From the NCBI GenBank assembly GCA_037176725.1, contig JAZBRS010000020.1, positions 55,580,001-55,644,000 of the forward strand: DNA of 64,000 nt. Direction: 5' to 3'. Under the pieces are notes generated by a model. That model saw only the letters and a list, made by a program, of their open reading frames with translations, had not been told where the DNA came from and did not search any database. Source of the stretch: Posidonia oceanica. Taxonomy: Eukaryota; Streptophyta; Magnoliopsida; Alismatales; Posidoniaceae. Position numbers and translations under genes: made by a program. Below, piece after piece: positions 54,724 through 64,000 of this stretch. Positions within the stretch are counted from its first letter, which is position 1; each line of letters opens with the position of its first letter.

Positions 54724-56820
54724 TCCAGCTCCACCCTGGTGGATCCTTCCGATCCCATCAGCACAATCTCCTTTTCTTGATTTTCTTAGCTCGTCCGAGG
54801 GATGCTTGGAGATGCAGCGGTAGCGTCGACAGTAAGCCCAGTCGCAGTGCCGTCCAGGTCAGCTTCTCTTCTAGCTCCAGCAGCCCCAGCACTCCCCGCA
54901 CTGCCATCACCAGCTCCAATGCTACCTGCACTACCGTCAACAGCTCCAACAGCCCCAGTGCTCCCTGCACTGCCGATAGCAGATCCCGCCGACGACGTCA
55001 GCAGTGTAGGAGTGGACCTAGCACCTCCCTCCCGTGGTTGCTGACAGGTAAGTCCCTCTTACCTCTCTTTTGACTTCTGCATTGTCTTTACTTTTCTTTC
55101 GTTTTGTTTTGTTTTTGCATTTTCTTGCCTTGTTAGAAAATCATAAAAAGCATAAAATCAATAAAACTTAAAAACATGCATTCCTTTCTTCATCATGCAT
55201 TCATCCTCAGCAGGCTGATATCCCTAACTATTCAGCGATAGGTCCGTCAACTTATCACCTTGCATATGCATATCATTCTTTTCATATCTATCATTCTCTA
55301 CATGCATTTTTCATTTTCTGCATATACATATCATTTCTTGCACCCTATAAAATACAAAAGCAAAAAAAATCAAGAAAATCAAAAAATGCCAAAAATATTT
55401 TCTTCGCCATGCTGCTGGTTTTCCCTTTTTATGTTTTCCTAAACCAAAAACCATAAAAATACAAAACCCATGCAAAAACCCAGAAACAAGTTTGCCCTTC
55501 CCCTTCTAAAAAATACATAACCCATAAACATTTGTATAATCAGAAACTCGGCTTCGAACAAACAAGCAACGCCGAGAGGATGTCAAGCAGTGACAATCTC
55601 AGGTAGGGCTCACCCGAGCAGTGCCATCTCTTTGCATGTGGCCACAGAGTGAGACTTAGAGCAGAACTGAACATCTCGCTGAGCTAAAAGCTCCCAAAGT
55701 GAGATCCATCCTATCAAGAGATTCCACAGACATGGAGAGGACCAAAGCAGAGCAGAGCATAGCCAGAAGCTGTCTATACATTGCAGACACTGAAGGTGTA
55801 CACCGACCAACCGAACTCTCAACGCCTCATCCGGGACCGCTACCCCAAGAGGGCGAAGTCATGCATATCCAAAAGAATAGAGATCATGTGAGCAAAAGAA
55901 TATGATAACATGATATGCATGCTAAGCACAAAAAAAAAAATGAGGAAAGAAGGCACTCATGAGAGGAGTGACTCGGATGAGCATCAAAGCACCCTCAACT
56001 TTCAACTCCGAGCACCACATTGCCAACTGCACGGGATACCTTATCAGGAGGACCTGGCCCCACCCTCCGAGCGCAGTAGCACACTCCAATCCCCTGTGCA
56101 GACAACAACTCTACCTTCTTGGCAGGCTAGATGCAAGTCCCATCACTCAAGAGGGGAAAAGAAAATCAACCCGAGAGCGTCAAAAGCGGTAATCGGTCCC
56201 AGGGGATTTAAGACAGAGGCTAAGAAGCTGCATCCAACGCTTCTACTACCCACATGCAGCCAAAGGCTATACTCTACAAAGCTAAGGCCTCATCCCGAGC
56301 TAGAAATGAGAGTACTTGACTGACGTACAGGGACTCTTGCCCATCAGCGAGATCCCACCTGAGGTGCCTCTATACCTTGGTATCAGGAGGTCAAAGAATG
56401 CCTGAACCAACTACCCGTATGAGCAGTTATACCAGGAGGTTAAAGAGAGCCACCGACCACAACTCGGCATGGCATTGCTCGAGGATCGAGAGTCTACTGA
56501 GTCAGAAAATGCAAAAGCATCACCTTTTGGCAACAACTGCTTTTGAGTCCTAAGCCACCAAAACATGCATGCTATAATATATTATCTTCCCTTCTCCCAG
56601 TTTTCGAAAACCGAAGCCAAGGATGAGCACTTTTGCCTGCCTCACTCAGAGTCTCCGTGCTTTTCAAATTTTGCCACCCACCACGTTGGGTAGGTCCATG
56701 ATGACCAGCATGTCCATTGTTTGTCACTTCGTGAAGTTGCATTGCATGCCTGCTCTAAGACCATTGCACACCCACCACGATGGGTCCCCGTTTTCCCTCT
56801 GCATCATCCTGCCTTCATTC
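54724..56820 (+). other. 3' internal region of D, part 1
   Basis: Matches C part 1. Short tandem repeats at 54885-54990, CAGGTAAGT near 55046, one two-hairpin unit at 55211-55258, an A-rich stretch at 55340-55540. The open frame 55910-56323 (137 codons) has no recognisable domain and its counterpart in C is shorter, so it is not called a gene. Confidence 0.55.
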
Positions 56821-57835
56821 CTTGCATTCGGGCTGGTAGCCCTAACTGCTCGGCAATGGGTCCATCAACCTATCATTCTATCTTTTTTGCATTGGGCTGG
56901 CAGCCCTAACTGCTCGGCGACAGGTCCGTCAACCTATCATTCTGCATTCCTTTGCATCCAGCTGGTAGCCCTTACTACACGATTGACGCCCGTTAAAATG
57001 TCATCCCGCATTCCCATGTTGCATTCGGGCAGATAGCCCTAACTATCCGGTGATAGGTCCATCAACTTATCATTCATCCATCCTTGCATTCCGATGCTAA
57101 GGATGCTTCGGCTGTCCCCTGGTATCATCCCTGATACCAGGGGCATCTTTTTTGCTACCCTGTGGTATCGCCCCCCCTCATCTTGTCAGGTTGATAGCCC
57201 CAACTATCCAGTGATTGGTCTGATAACCTATCACCCTGCATTTCCTTTGCATTATCCCATTGCCTTCCCCACCAGCATTGCACCTCGCACGGTGATCCCT
57301 TATGTCCATCTCACTGCATCCGGGCTGCTACCCCTAACTACTCGGCTGACAACTTTGTTAGTTTTGTCTCCACTTTGCATTTTGATGCCATGGGCGCTTC
57401 GGCTGTCCCCTTGTATCGTTCATCGATACCAAGGGCATCTTTATTTTGCTGCCCCATGGTATCCCATTTCCATCTGCATTCGGGCTGACATCCCCAACTA
57501 TTACGAGAGCGTCTACGGACCTTTCCCACACCTTAGGGTATGGTATTCCCGTTGCATTCATGGTTACAAGTCCTTCCACTTGCCACCACCTCTCTTGCCT
57601 GACAGACTTGCTGGCCTGTCAATGCCTTCGATACCAGGTGCATCTGGCAGCCCCTTGGTATCATCTCACCCCCATTCAGGCCGATAATCATTAACTATTC
57701 AGTGATGAGTCCATTAACTCCTCGTGGGCCGATACTCCCCAACTATCCAGTGATGAGTTCGATAACTCCTCAGTGGGCTAATAGCCCTAACTATCCGGTG
57801 ATAGGTCCGTTAACTTATCACGCTTTCATCGTAGT
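56821..57835 (+). repeat. Two-hairpin units and inverted repeats in D
   Basis: Units near 56828, 56895, 56957, 57023, 57187, 57477, 57677, 57726 and 57774, in the same order as in C. The perfect 12-bp inverted repeat is at 57116-57143. The last unit has GATAGGTCCGTTAACTTATC near 57801, a G-U type pair in place of A-T or G-C. Confidence 0.8.
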
Positions 57836-57850
57836 ATAATAGCATTATAT

Positions 57851-58560
57851 TGCATGGCATTAGCATTTCATCATCACACGGACATCGTGTGCTTAGGATT
57901 CGAACCCCTAGCTCGCGTATTGCTTAAGGTAACATCCTCGGCACCTGTAGGCTTTCGCAGCCTGCCGGCTTTGGATGGCACCCGCGGTAGTGCACGACTA
58001 GGATGGTTTTCTCGATTTCGCGTGCCCAACATTCCACTATATATACCCTGCATTTCACTGCATCTTCATTGCATGACATCATATAGCTACCTTGTATCCT
58101 CCATAGAGTCAGTCCTAGTATTGCATTTCATCATCACATGGACATCGCACGCTTAGGATTCGGACCCATGGTTCGCGCATTGCTTAAAGTGATATCTTCA
58201 GCACCCACAACTCTACGCAGTTTGCATTGCCTACGATAACACCCACGGTAGTGCGCGGCCAGGATCGTTTTCTCGATTTCACGTGCCCGGCGTTCCACTG
58301 TTTATACCCTACATCTCACTGCATAACATTCCATAACATTTGCATCCTTATTGCACTGCTACTCCTCTGTAATCATTACACCAACTCCCGCATTCCATTT
58401 CCCAGACATGGCATGCTTAGGAAACCAACCCCTGATCGTGCATTGCTTAAAGTGATTTCTTTAGCACCCGCAACTCTATACAGTTCGCATTGCCTAAGAT
58501 AACACCTGTGGTAATGCACGACCAGGATCGCTTCCTTGCCATTACGTGCCCACCATCGCA
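57851..58560 (+). repeat. 250-bp tandem repeat in D (about three units)
   Basis: Units start near 57861, 58117 and 58370. The first two carry the TTAGGATTCGAACCCC or GGATTCGGACCC block. Two units fewer than in C explain about 500 bp of the 542-bp length difference between the two internal regions. Confidence 0.8.
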
Positions 58561-59032
58561 TACACATCCACAGCATCTTTCTTACTGCATTTTACTTTCA
58601 GCATCTCCATCGCCTACGCCTACAACAGAAGCTTGGCAAACGGCACCCCCGTGTTAGAGTTGTGCACCGCTCGACACGCACTCACCCCGTCGACTGGCCT
58701 TCTTGCATTGCCGAGCGACAGCATTGCATTGCATTTTTTCGCCTCACCACGTGCATGCATCACCCGCTTTCCCCTAGTGGAGTACTGCGCAATGAACATT
58801 AGCGTAAGCATCACATCTGCATCAGCACCGTACACTAGTCTTTGCATTTGCACAGCATCCTAGTGTTCACTTTTGCATCTGCATTCGGTAACGGGTCATG
58901 ATTTTTGGTGCATCCACTGGATAAGTGACTCACACCTATTGCAATTGGCCTCTTATCGGTGTTAAGAGGGGGTGTCTTGTCAACCCTGAGCCACAGTCTC
59001 GCTACGCTTGACCTTGCTCAAGGAGGGGCACT
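58561..59032 (+). other. 3' end of D internal region and polypurine tract
   Basis: Same conserved segment as 48041-48455. The polypurine tract AAGGAGGGG is at 59020-59028. No gene. Confidence 0.65.
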
Positions 59033-59957
59033 TGTAGACACCCCAAATTGACACCTGGTGGCGGATCCAACTTGGAAGAACGAGCTTGGAAGCGGTGGAT
59101 TTAAAACTTTCCACCTTAAATCCTCGAAACCAGCCTTTTTTCACCAAAATTGGCCCAAAACCCCATCCAAACCCTAAAACGCACCTAAACCATCCCAAGA
59201 CTCCACCTAAACCTTCCTAAGCCTTCCTAAGCCTTAATCCAAGCCTTAACCCAAACCTAACCTAAACAAAAACCCAACTTAGCCTTTAAACCTCCTGGGC
59301 TCGTTGGACGCGAGCATTGGCAACGTCCTACGTTGGACGCACTCTGTGCCAGCGTCCAACGAGTCGGGACAGCCACCACCTCTGCAGCCTCTGGCTCACT
59401 GCTCCAGCCACCACCTCCGTCCACCCACACTTACTCCACATCCCCTCGGCCACTTACTCACCACTTCTGGCCACCCGCTACGTGCCAAGCCTAGTAACTC
59501 GGCCTGCCACGGCGTCCCTTCCTCTACCGGCACGTCTTCTGCTTTAACAGCCACCCACTGCCACAGCCGCCTGCCACCTCCGGCTCTGCCATCCCACCTG
59601 CAAAACACTTACTTCCCACTACCCCATGACTCGACTTACACCCATGCACAGCCCATTCTCCCAGAGGTCGGCTAGAAGCGTGGGAGAACCCATTTTTTTC
59701 TCCACCGGCAACCCAACAGAACCCAACATTCCCCAGCGCTTCACACACATCTCCAGCACTTGGGGAAGCACCTGAGTGATCCCTCTAGCCTTCACGAACC
59801 TTCCCCCACACACGAGAGAGCCCACTGCAGCCTCCCTTTCCGTCCAAGCTCGCCACAGTCCGTCCATTCCGCTGGCCAACCATACAAAATCCGTTTGAGC
59901 CGCACACATGTAATTCCTTCTCCTTGGTGCGCTCCTCATCTCCTCCCTCGCCTTAGT
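59033..59957 (+). repeat. LTR 3 of the C/D array, first 925 bp
   Basis: Starts TGTAGACACC and matches the first ~920 bp of LTRs 1 and 2 up to CACCTTAGT. It is then interrupted by a chromovirus LTR at 59958. TTAGT at 59953-59957 is the expected target duplication of that insertion. The other ~2 kb of this LTR should lie to the right of the window. Confidence 0.88.
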
Positions 59958-62134
59958 TGTAATATCCTGATTTTTTCATAATATAATTTGAGTTAATTAT
60001 TTTGGAAAAATCATTCCCTGTTGTTGTTGTGTGTTGGTGTTTGTGAGTCTCTGGTGGTTTTGTTTCTGGCTCCTCGGAGTTGTTTGGTGTGGCCGAGAGA
60101 AAGTAAGGGCTTGATGGAATGAAAGTTAAGGGCTTGTGTTGTTTGTGGTGAAAAATGGGTGGGAACGCAATTTTCCCAATTTTCCTCAACATGTGCCCTT
60201 CTCTTTTCTTTCTTCCCTTCTTTCTTTTCCTTTCTCATTTTTCCTTCCACCACCGACGACTACTGCTACCTTGTGGATCGCCGGCGGTTCGAGGAGGAAG
60301 TAGAGAGGAGACCGGTGCTTGGAGGAGGACCGGAGGCATGCCAGAGATGTGTTCTTGTGCCCGGTGGCCGGAGGAGGTGGTTTTGCATGCCGAAGGCCGG
60401 AGTTGGAGGTTGAGAGTTCGCCGGTGTGGTGCGTGTTCTCCCCCTCGAATTCCTTCCTAAATTCATGCCTAAATGCTTTAAATGCACGTGATCTAGCTAT
60501 GCCATGATAATTGTAGGATTTTATTTGGTTTTGATTGAAATGTGGATTGAATGGAATGGGTTTCGTTTTGACCTCTTGAGCTTTGCGATTTAATATCTCG
60601 ATGCATGATGCATGGATTGGTTTGACTTTTGTGCCCAAGTGTAGAGCACTCGTGAGGCTTTGATTCTAGTATTTACTCGTGATATATGGATTTTTGTGGT
60701 GGAATCGGTTGAGGTTCCAAGCTCAGGCGATTTGTTTTGGATTCTGTTTTGGTTTTCAGAAATCGCCTAGATCGGTACGCCCTTTTTGAACGGTATGCCG
60801 ATTTCTGTAGAAATCGGTACAATTGGTCAATATTGGTGTCCTGTTTTGCCATCAGATTTAGACCAGAACCTGATTTCAGTCGGTCGAAATCGATCGGTCT
60901 GCCAATTACTATGCGGATCGGTTCGACTAGTGGATTTGGTTCCACCGAACTAGGGATTTTCGATACGACCAATGTGAATTTCGGTATGCCGTTTTAGGTC
61001 TGAAACCTGGACTCGGTACCTAGAACGGTTAACCGATTGATTTGGTTCTCCTGAATCAGGGATTTTTGGTCGATCGGTGACATTTTCGGTGTGCCATTTT
61101 AGTGGTAAAATTGTTTCTAAAGAAGAAAGTTTTGGGTTTTCGATGCATTTGGCTTTATTATGATTTGATATGGATGTTTTGATAAAATGTGAGATTTGTG
61201 GATTATGAGGAATGATTTTCAAAGGATTTCCAAATGATTTTTGGAAAAGAAATGCATGCTTGTCAAAAGAGTTTGGAAATGGTTTTCGTGGTTTTGGAAG
61301 GACCAATAAACTGAAGCTTCTGACTGGTAGCCAGGGGTTTTTGAATACACTTGTTGGTTCAAGAGCCAAATAGCCTAGGGTGAGGTTAGTGGTAGCAGAA
61401 CCCGTTGAAACAGACGGTCTACCCTCTGTACCGGTGCTGGCTGGGGCTGGGTTGGAGTCCCCAGACGCTCGGGCACTAAGGGGCTCTAGAGTGTGTAACC
61501 CCGTGTTGATAATGATGTTGATCATGGAAATAATCATGATAAATTGAGGGCTGAGTTGCTAGGGTGGATTGTTCTCCCACACGGGGTAGTCTTCCACGAC
61601 ATTGCAGCCAAGAGATGCGTGTGTCATCTACAACTGCTTGTGGCTGGTGTCGTTCACCTATGGCCAGGGTATTCGATTAGATTTGGATTCGAAGTGTGTG
61701 TGAGTGTGGATTTGAGAATGCATATTTTGGTAGAAAATGCAGATTGCTTTATAAAAGCATGTGGTTTTATAAAATGAATGTTATGCTTTTAAATAGCATG
61801 GATTACTGTGATTTACGATGTGTTGGATGTTATTGCCCTAGTTGATATATTTTGTTTCCGTATGCCGTGGTTTTGGGTGGCACGTATTGGGTGACTTAGA
61901 TGTCACTCACGCGTGTTTTGTGTTTTGGTTTTCAGGTGCAGGGTCGAGGTACAGTCCAGCCTGGTGCTTGTTTAGGAGCCATGTAGCCGCACACTGGGGA
62001 TCTTAGGAGTATTTTAATAGTTTTGTAACAGTTTTAAATTTATTCTCAATTGTAATTGAATGTTTATTTGTTTAATGATTGTTTAAATATCATTTGGGTA
62101 GTTGATGCTATTTTGATCGCGCTAGGGCATGACA
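59958..62134 (+). repeat. 5' LTR of element E (2177 bp)
   Basis: TGTAATATCC to GCATGACA. It is AT-richer than the Tat LTRs. It contains an internal diverged duplication of about 65 bp with a period near 105 bp (about 60931-60998 and 61037-61102, both with TTTGGTTC...GGGATTTT...TCGGT.TGCC), and many ATCGGT words. The part near 61880-61940 resembles 100-170 at the other end of the window. Confidence 0.85.
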
Positions 62135-62138
62135 GGAG

Positions 62139-62150
62139 TGGTATCAGAGC
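62139..62150 (+). promoter_or_regulatory. Primer binding site of element E (tRNA-iMet)
   Basis: TGGTATCAGAGC, four bases after the LTR end. This is the standard initiator-Met PBS of plant LTR elements. Confidence 0.92.
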
Positions 62151-62270
62151 TTAGGTTCACTAAGTGCACCAGCTTAGTAGTGTCCGGTCTAGTGGCTCTG
62201 TAGGACTGTGCCGTTTGTGTTTTTGCACTTGATCTTTTGTTTCGTGTCTTTGTTTTGTGGCTATAGCGAG

Positions 62271-63380
62271 ATGGCACCTAAGGGCAAAGGCAAGGGGTAG
62301 GTTTCGGCATCTAGTTCTGGCTTGGAGGATGAGGGCAGTGGGAAGGGAGTTCGGCAAGAGTTGGGGGAAATGGTGTGGGGACTCGTGCAATCACTTGGAA
62401 AGAGTAGTTCCAGTGAGACCAAGGGTGATTAGTGGATTTCCCAGTTCCGTAACCTTGGTGCACCAAACTTCGACGGCAAGGGCCAGCCAGAGAATGCAGA
62501 GTCTTGGCTCTCGGAGGTTGAGAAGATTTTGGAGAGTCTGGAGTGCCCGGAGGAAAAGTGAGTTTGTCTGGCAACCTTCCAGTTCAAGGGTGAAGCCAGC
62601 CAATGGTGGAAGTCTGCATGCCGTCTCAAGTTTCCTGATTCAGATTTGCTAGCTATAACCTGGGAGGAGTTCTAGGAGGTGTTCTATGAGCAGTATTTCC
62701 CCAAGTATGAGTGGGATCACTTGGATAGAGACTTCCAGAATTTGAAACAGGGGAGCATGTCTGTGGTGGAGTACAAGGCAGCTTTCACGTGGCTGGAGCA
62801 GTTTGCTCAGGTGTTTGACACGGAGAGGCGCCGAGCAAAGAAGTTTGTGGAAGGGTTGGTGCCAGCTCTTCGGTTAAGGGTTTTGGGTTTTAGATGCCCG
62901 ACCTTGGCTGATGCTGTGGAGCTCGCGGCTAGGTATGAAGAAGACCGCAAGCTGTTCCTATAAGAACTCCCCAAGGGGAAGGGAAGTTGTCCTCTCAGCG
63001 GCCTTCCGTTTCTGGAGGGTTGAGCTCTGATAGTTCTGGGAGCTCAAGGAAGAAGAGGAAGGAGGGCTCAGATTCTGTTGCTGAGGAAGGACACAGTTCT
63101 TTTGGAAGAGGGAGTTCTGGATACAGCCAGACAGGCTTGAGTGGAGGTCCATGAACCTGTTTCAGATGTGGGAAGCCAGGACATATGGCTATGTATTGCA
63201 ACAGTAAACCGCAGAACGCAAGCCCCGTGAGATGTTACAATTGCAGGAAGACTGGGCATATTCAGTGGAGCTGTCCTGAGCCTCCAAAGCCTGCTGGAGA
63301 TGCACCTCGTCAGCTGACCAGGGGACGAGTGTTTTCAATAGCCGCTCCTGATGCTAGACCTTCGGGCGATGTTGTTGAGG
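62271..63380 (+). pseudogene. gag: Element E gag, degenerate
   Basis: Starts MAPKGKGKG, 120 nt after the PBS. The core has FRNLGAPNFDGKGQPENAES near 62445, WWKSACRLKFPDSDL near 62605, FYEQYFPKYEWDHLDRDFQN near 62680 and AKKFVEGLVPALRLRVLGF. A frameshift near 62985 leads to a Ser-rich, basic stretch (SGSSRKKRKEGSDS). Two CCHC knuckles follow: CFRCGKPGHMAMYC (63158) and CYNCRKTGHIQWSC (63233). In-frame stops at 62298 and 62673 are TAG, and at 62560 TGA. It ends at DVVE-G, where a splice donor lies. Confidence 0.88.
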
Positions 63381-63488
63381 GTAAGGAGCGAGAGTGATTT
63401 GTATTGTGGATCTCTTTGTTGTAATATGTATCCAGTACTATTCCTTGTTAATGTATGTGTGGTTTGTTGTTGTGTTGTGCTTTACTAG
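63381..63488 (+). other. Candidate 108-bp GT-AG intron in element E
   Basis: GTAAGG begins at 63381 directly after GTTGTTGAGG; a T/G-rich run ending TTTACTAG closes at 63488. Removing it joins VVEG to SFLVAANMARVLFD in frame, the spacing normal for chromoviruses between the last knuckle and the protease D-S-G site. The 108 bp contain in-frame stops and encode nothing recognisable. TTAAT near 63448 could serve as a branch site. Confidence 0.6.
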
Positions 63489-63923
63489 GTTCTTTTCTTG
63501 TGGCTGCTAATATGGCTAGAGTTTTGTTTGACTTAGGGAGTTCTTACTCATTTATATCTGAGTCATTTGCAGCTGAGCTTGGCATAAGACCAGCAAGATT
63601 AGCATTCCATCTTGATGTGGTGACTCCTTTAGGGGAGCACAGCCTGGTATGGAAGTTTCTGAGGTCCATTGGTGTGAAGTTGGGAGAGATGGACTTTGAG
63701 GCCAGTCTGATAGTTATGGACATGCGGGAGTATGATGTCATATTGAGGATGGACTGGCTGGTGCAGTATTCAGCTGTAATTGACTGTGCTAAGAAGACTG
63801 TGGTGGCGGAATGTCCCGGCTAGGGATGGTGCATGGTCCAAGGGGTTAGACCTGGAGGGCCAAAGAAGATCATTTCAGCAATGAAAGCCTACCGTCATCT
63901 AGCAAGGGGCAGTGTAGGCTACC
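63489..63923 (+). pseudogene. PR: Element E protease, partial
   Basis: Aspartic protease that would cleave Gag-Pol. The catalytic D-S-G reads D-L-G (VLFDLGSSYSFIS near 63513), a TCA to TTA change. The second signature ILRMDWL near 63745 replaces ILGMDWL. A TAG at 63821 follows AECPG. The coding sequence goes on as KKIISAMKAYRHLARGSVGY and is cut by the Tat F LTR at 63924, before RT. Confidence 0.85.
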
Positions 63924-64000
63924 TGTTGACACCCCATCTTGGCAAGCTTGGACCCCTGGAGCCCTCTTGGTGATTGCTGGATCAAACCCCAACCAAACCC
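63924..64000 (+). repeat. Element F: start of another Tat LTR
   Basis: TGTTGACACCCCATCTTGG opens like the other Tat LTRs (TGTAGACACCCCATTTTG) but diverges after about 20 bp, so it is a further subfamily. It interrupts the protease of E. Only 77 bp are in the window. Confidence 0.7.

Larger units (their letters stand above)
37311..59957 (+). mobile_element. Elements C and D: tandem Tat array LTR-internal-LTR-internal-LTR, pol-less
   Basis: Three LTRs of one subfamily (37311-40241, 48456-51360, 59033-59957 partial) separate two internal regions (8214 and 7672 bp). Both internals have tRNA-Arg PBS, leader, gag, two-hairpin units, a 250-bp tandem repeat and a polypurine tract. Neither has PR, RT, RNase H or IN, so both are non-autonomous. 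Sharing a middle LTR suggests unequal recombination between LTRs of two copies. The array inserted in copia gag; TCGAC at 37306-37310 is the candidate target duplication, whose partner should lie right of the chromovirus. Confidence 0.88.
59958..63923 (+). mobile_element. Element E: chromovirus-type Ty3/gypsy, truncated by Tat F
   Basis: It has a 2177-bp LTR, tRNA-iMet PBS, gag with two zinc knuckles, a candidate intron, and a protease that is cut at 63924. The PBS and the gag/protease spelling (GLVPALRLRV, ILRMDWLVQYSAVIDC) suggest the Tekay/Del clade of chromoviruses; the chromodomain itself is not in the window. It inserted into LTR 3 of the C/D array. Confidence 0.85.

Noticed and set aside
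55910..56323. A 137-codon frame as an extra gene of element D
   Set aside because: No domain, no strong start context, and the C counterpart does not keep the same frame length. It is likely 3' noncoding sequence.

Overview
The window is plant nuclear heterochromatin made almost entirely of nested LTR retrotransposons. No host gene, tRNA, rRNA or CRISPR array is supported. The plant assignment rests on Tat-lineage Ty3/gypsy elements with a second archaeal-type RNase H, a tRNA-Arg primer site and LTRs of about 3 kb. It is supported by a plant-type Ty1/copia element, a chromovirus with a tRNA-iMet primer site, a LINE fragment and a DUF7745 / plant-mobile-domain-like ORF. The species cannot be named.

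Layout. 1-1069 is old sequence whose first 180 bp or so resembles the chromovirus LTR at 59958-62134. 1070-30661 is Tat element A, with 2955/2991-bp LTRs and a perfect 5-bp target duplication (ATTAG). A carries gag-PR, a linker with a 57-bp Ala/Ser/Pro minisatellite, RT, RNase H, archaeal RNase H, integrase, a DUF7745-like ORF and a 3' hairpin array. Element B (9618-18231) sits inside the linker of A with its own duplication (CTATT); removing it rejoins A's reading frame. 30667-32925 is old DNA, with a possible organellar insertion and a LINE reverse transcriptase fragment. 32926-37310 is a minus-strand copia element cut at its 5' end by Tat elements C and D. These form an LTR-internal-LTR-internal-LTR array (37311-59957). 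A chromovirus (E, 59958-63923) is inserted into the third LTR, and another Tat LTR (F) begins at 63924 inside E's protease.

How they relate. A is a decayed formerly autonomous element. B, C and D carry gag, leader and 3' signals of a related type but no PR, RT or IN, so they look like non-autonomous partners. All coding regions are pseudogenes. Most premature stops with an inferable ancestor are CAG to TAG, as expected from long cytosine methylation at CHG sites.

Most worth a second look: (1) repeated two-hairpin units in the 3' regions of B, C and D whose stems show compensatory base changes; (2) an unrelated hairpin array at the same place in A; (3) palindromic GTTGGACGC modules every 220-235 bp in all Tat LTRs; (4) a candidate 108-bp GT-AG intron between the zinc knuckles and protease of E; (5) conserved donor and acceptor sites that would splice out most of the Tat leader; (6) a PBS-like copy fixed about 165 bp inside each Tat LTR end.
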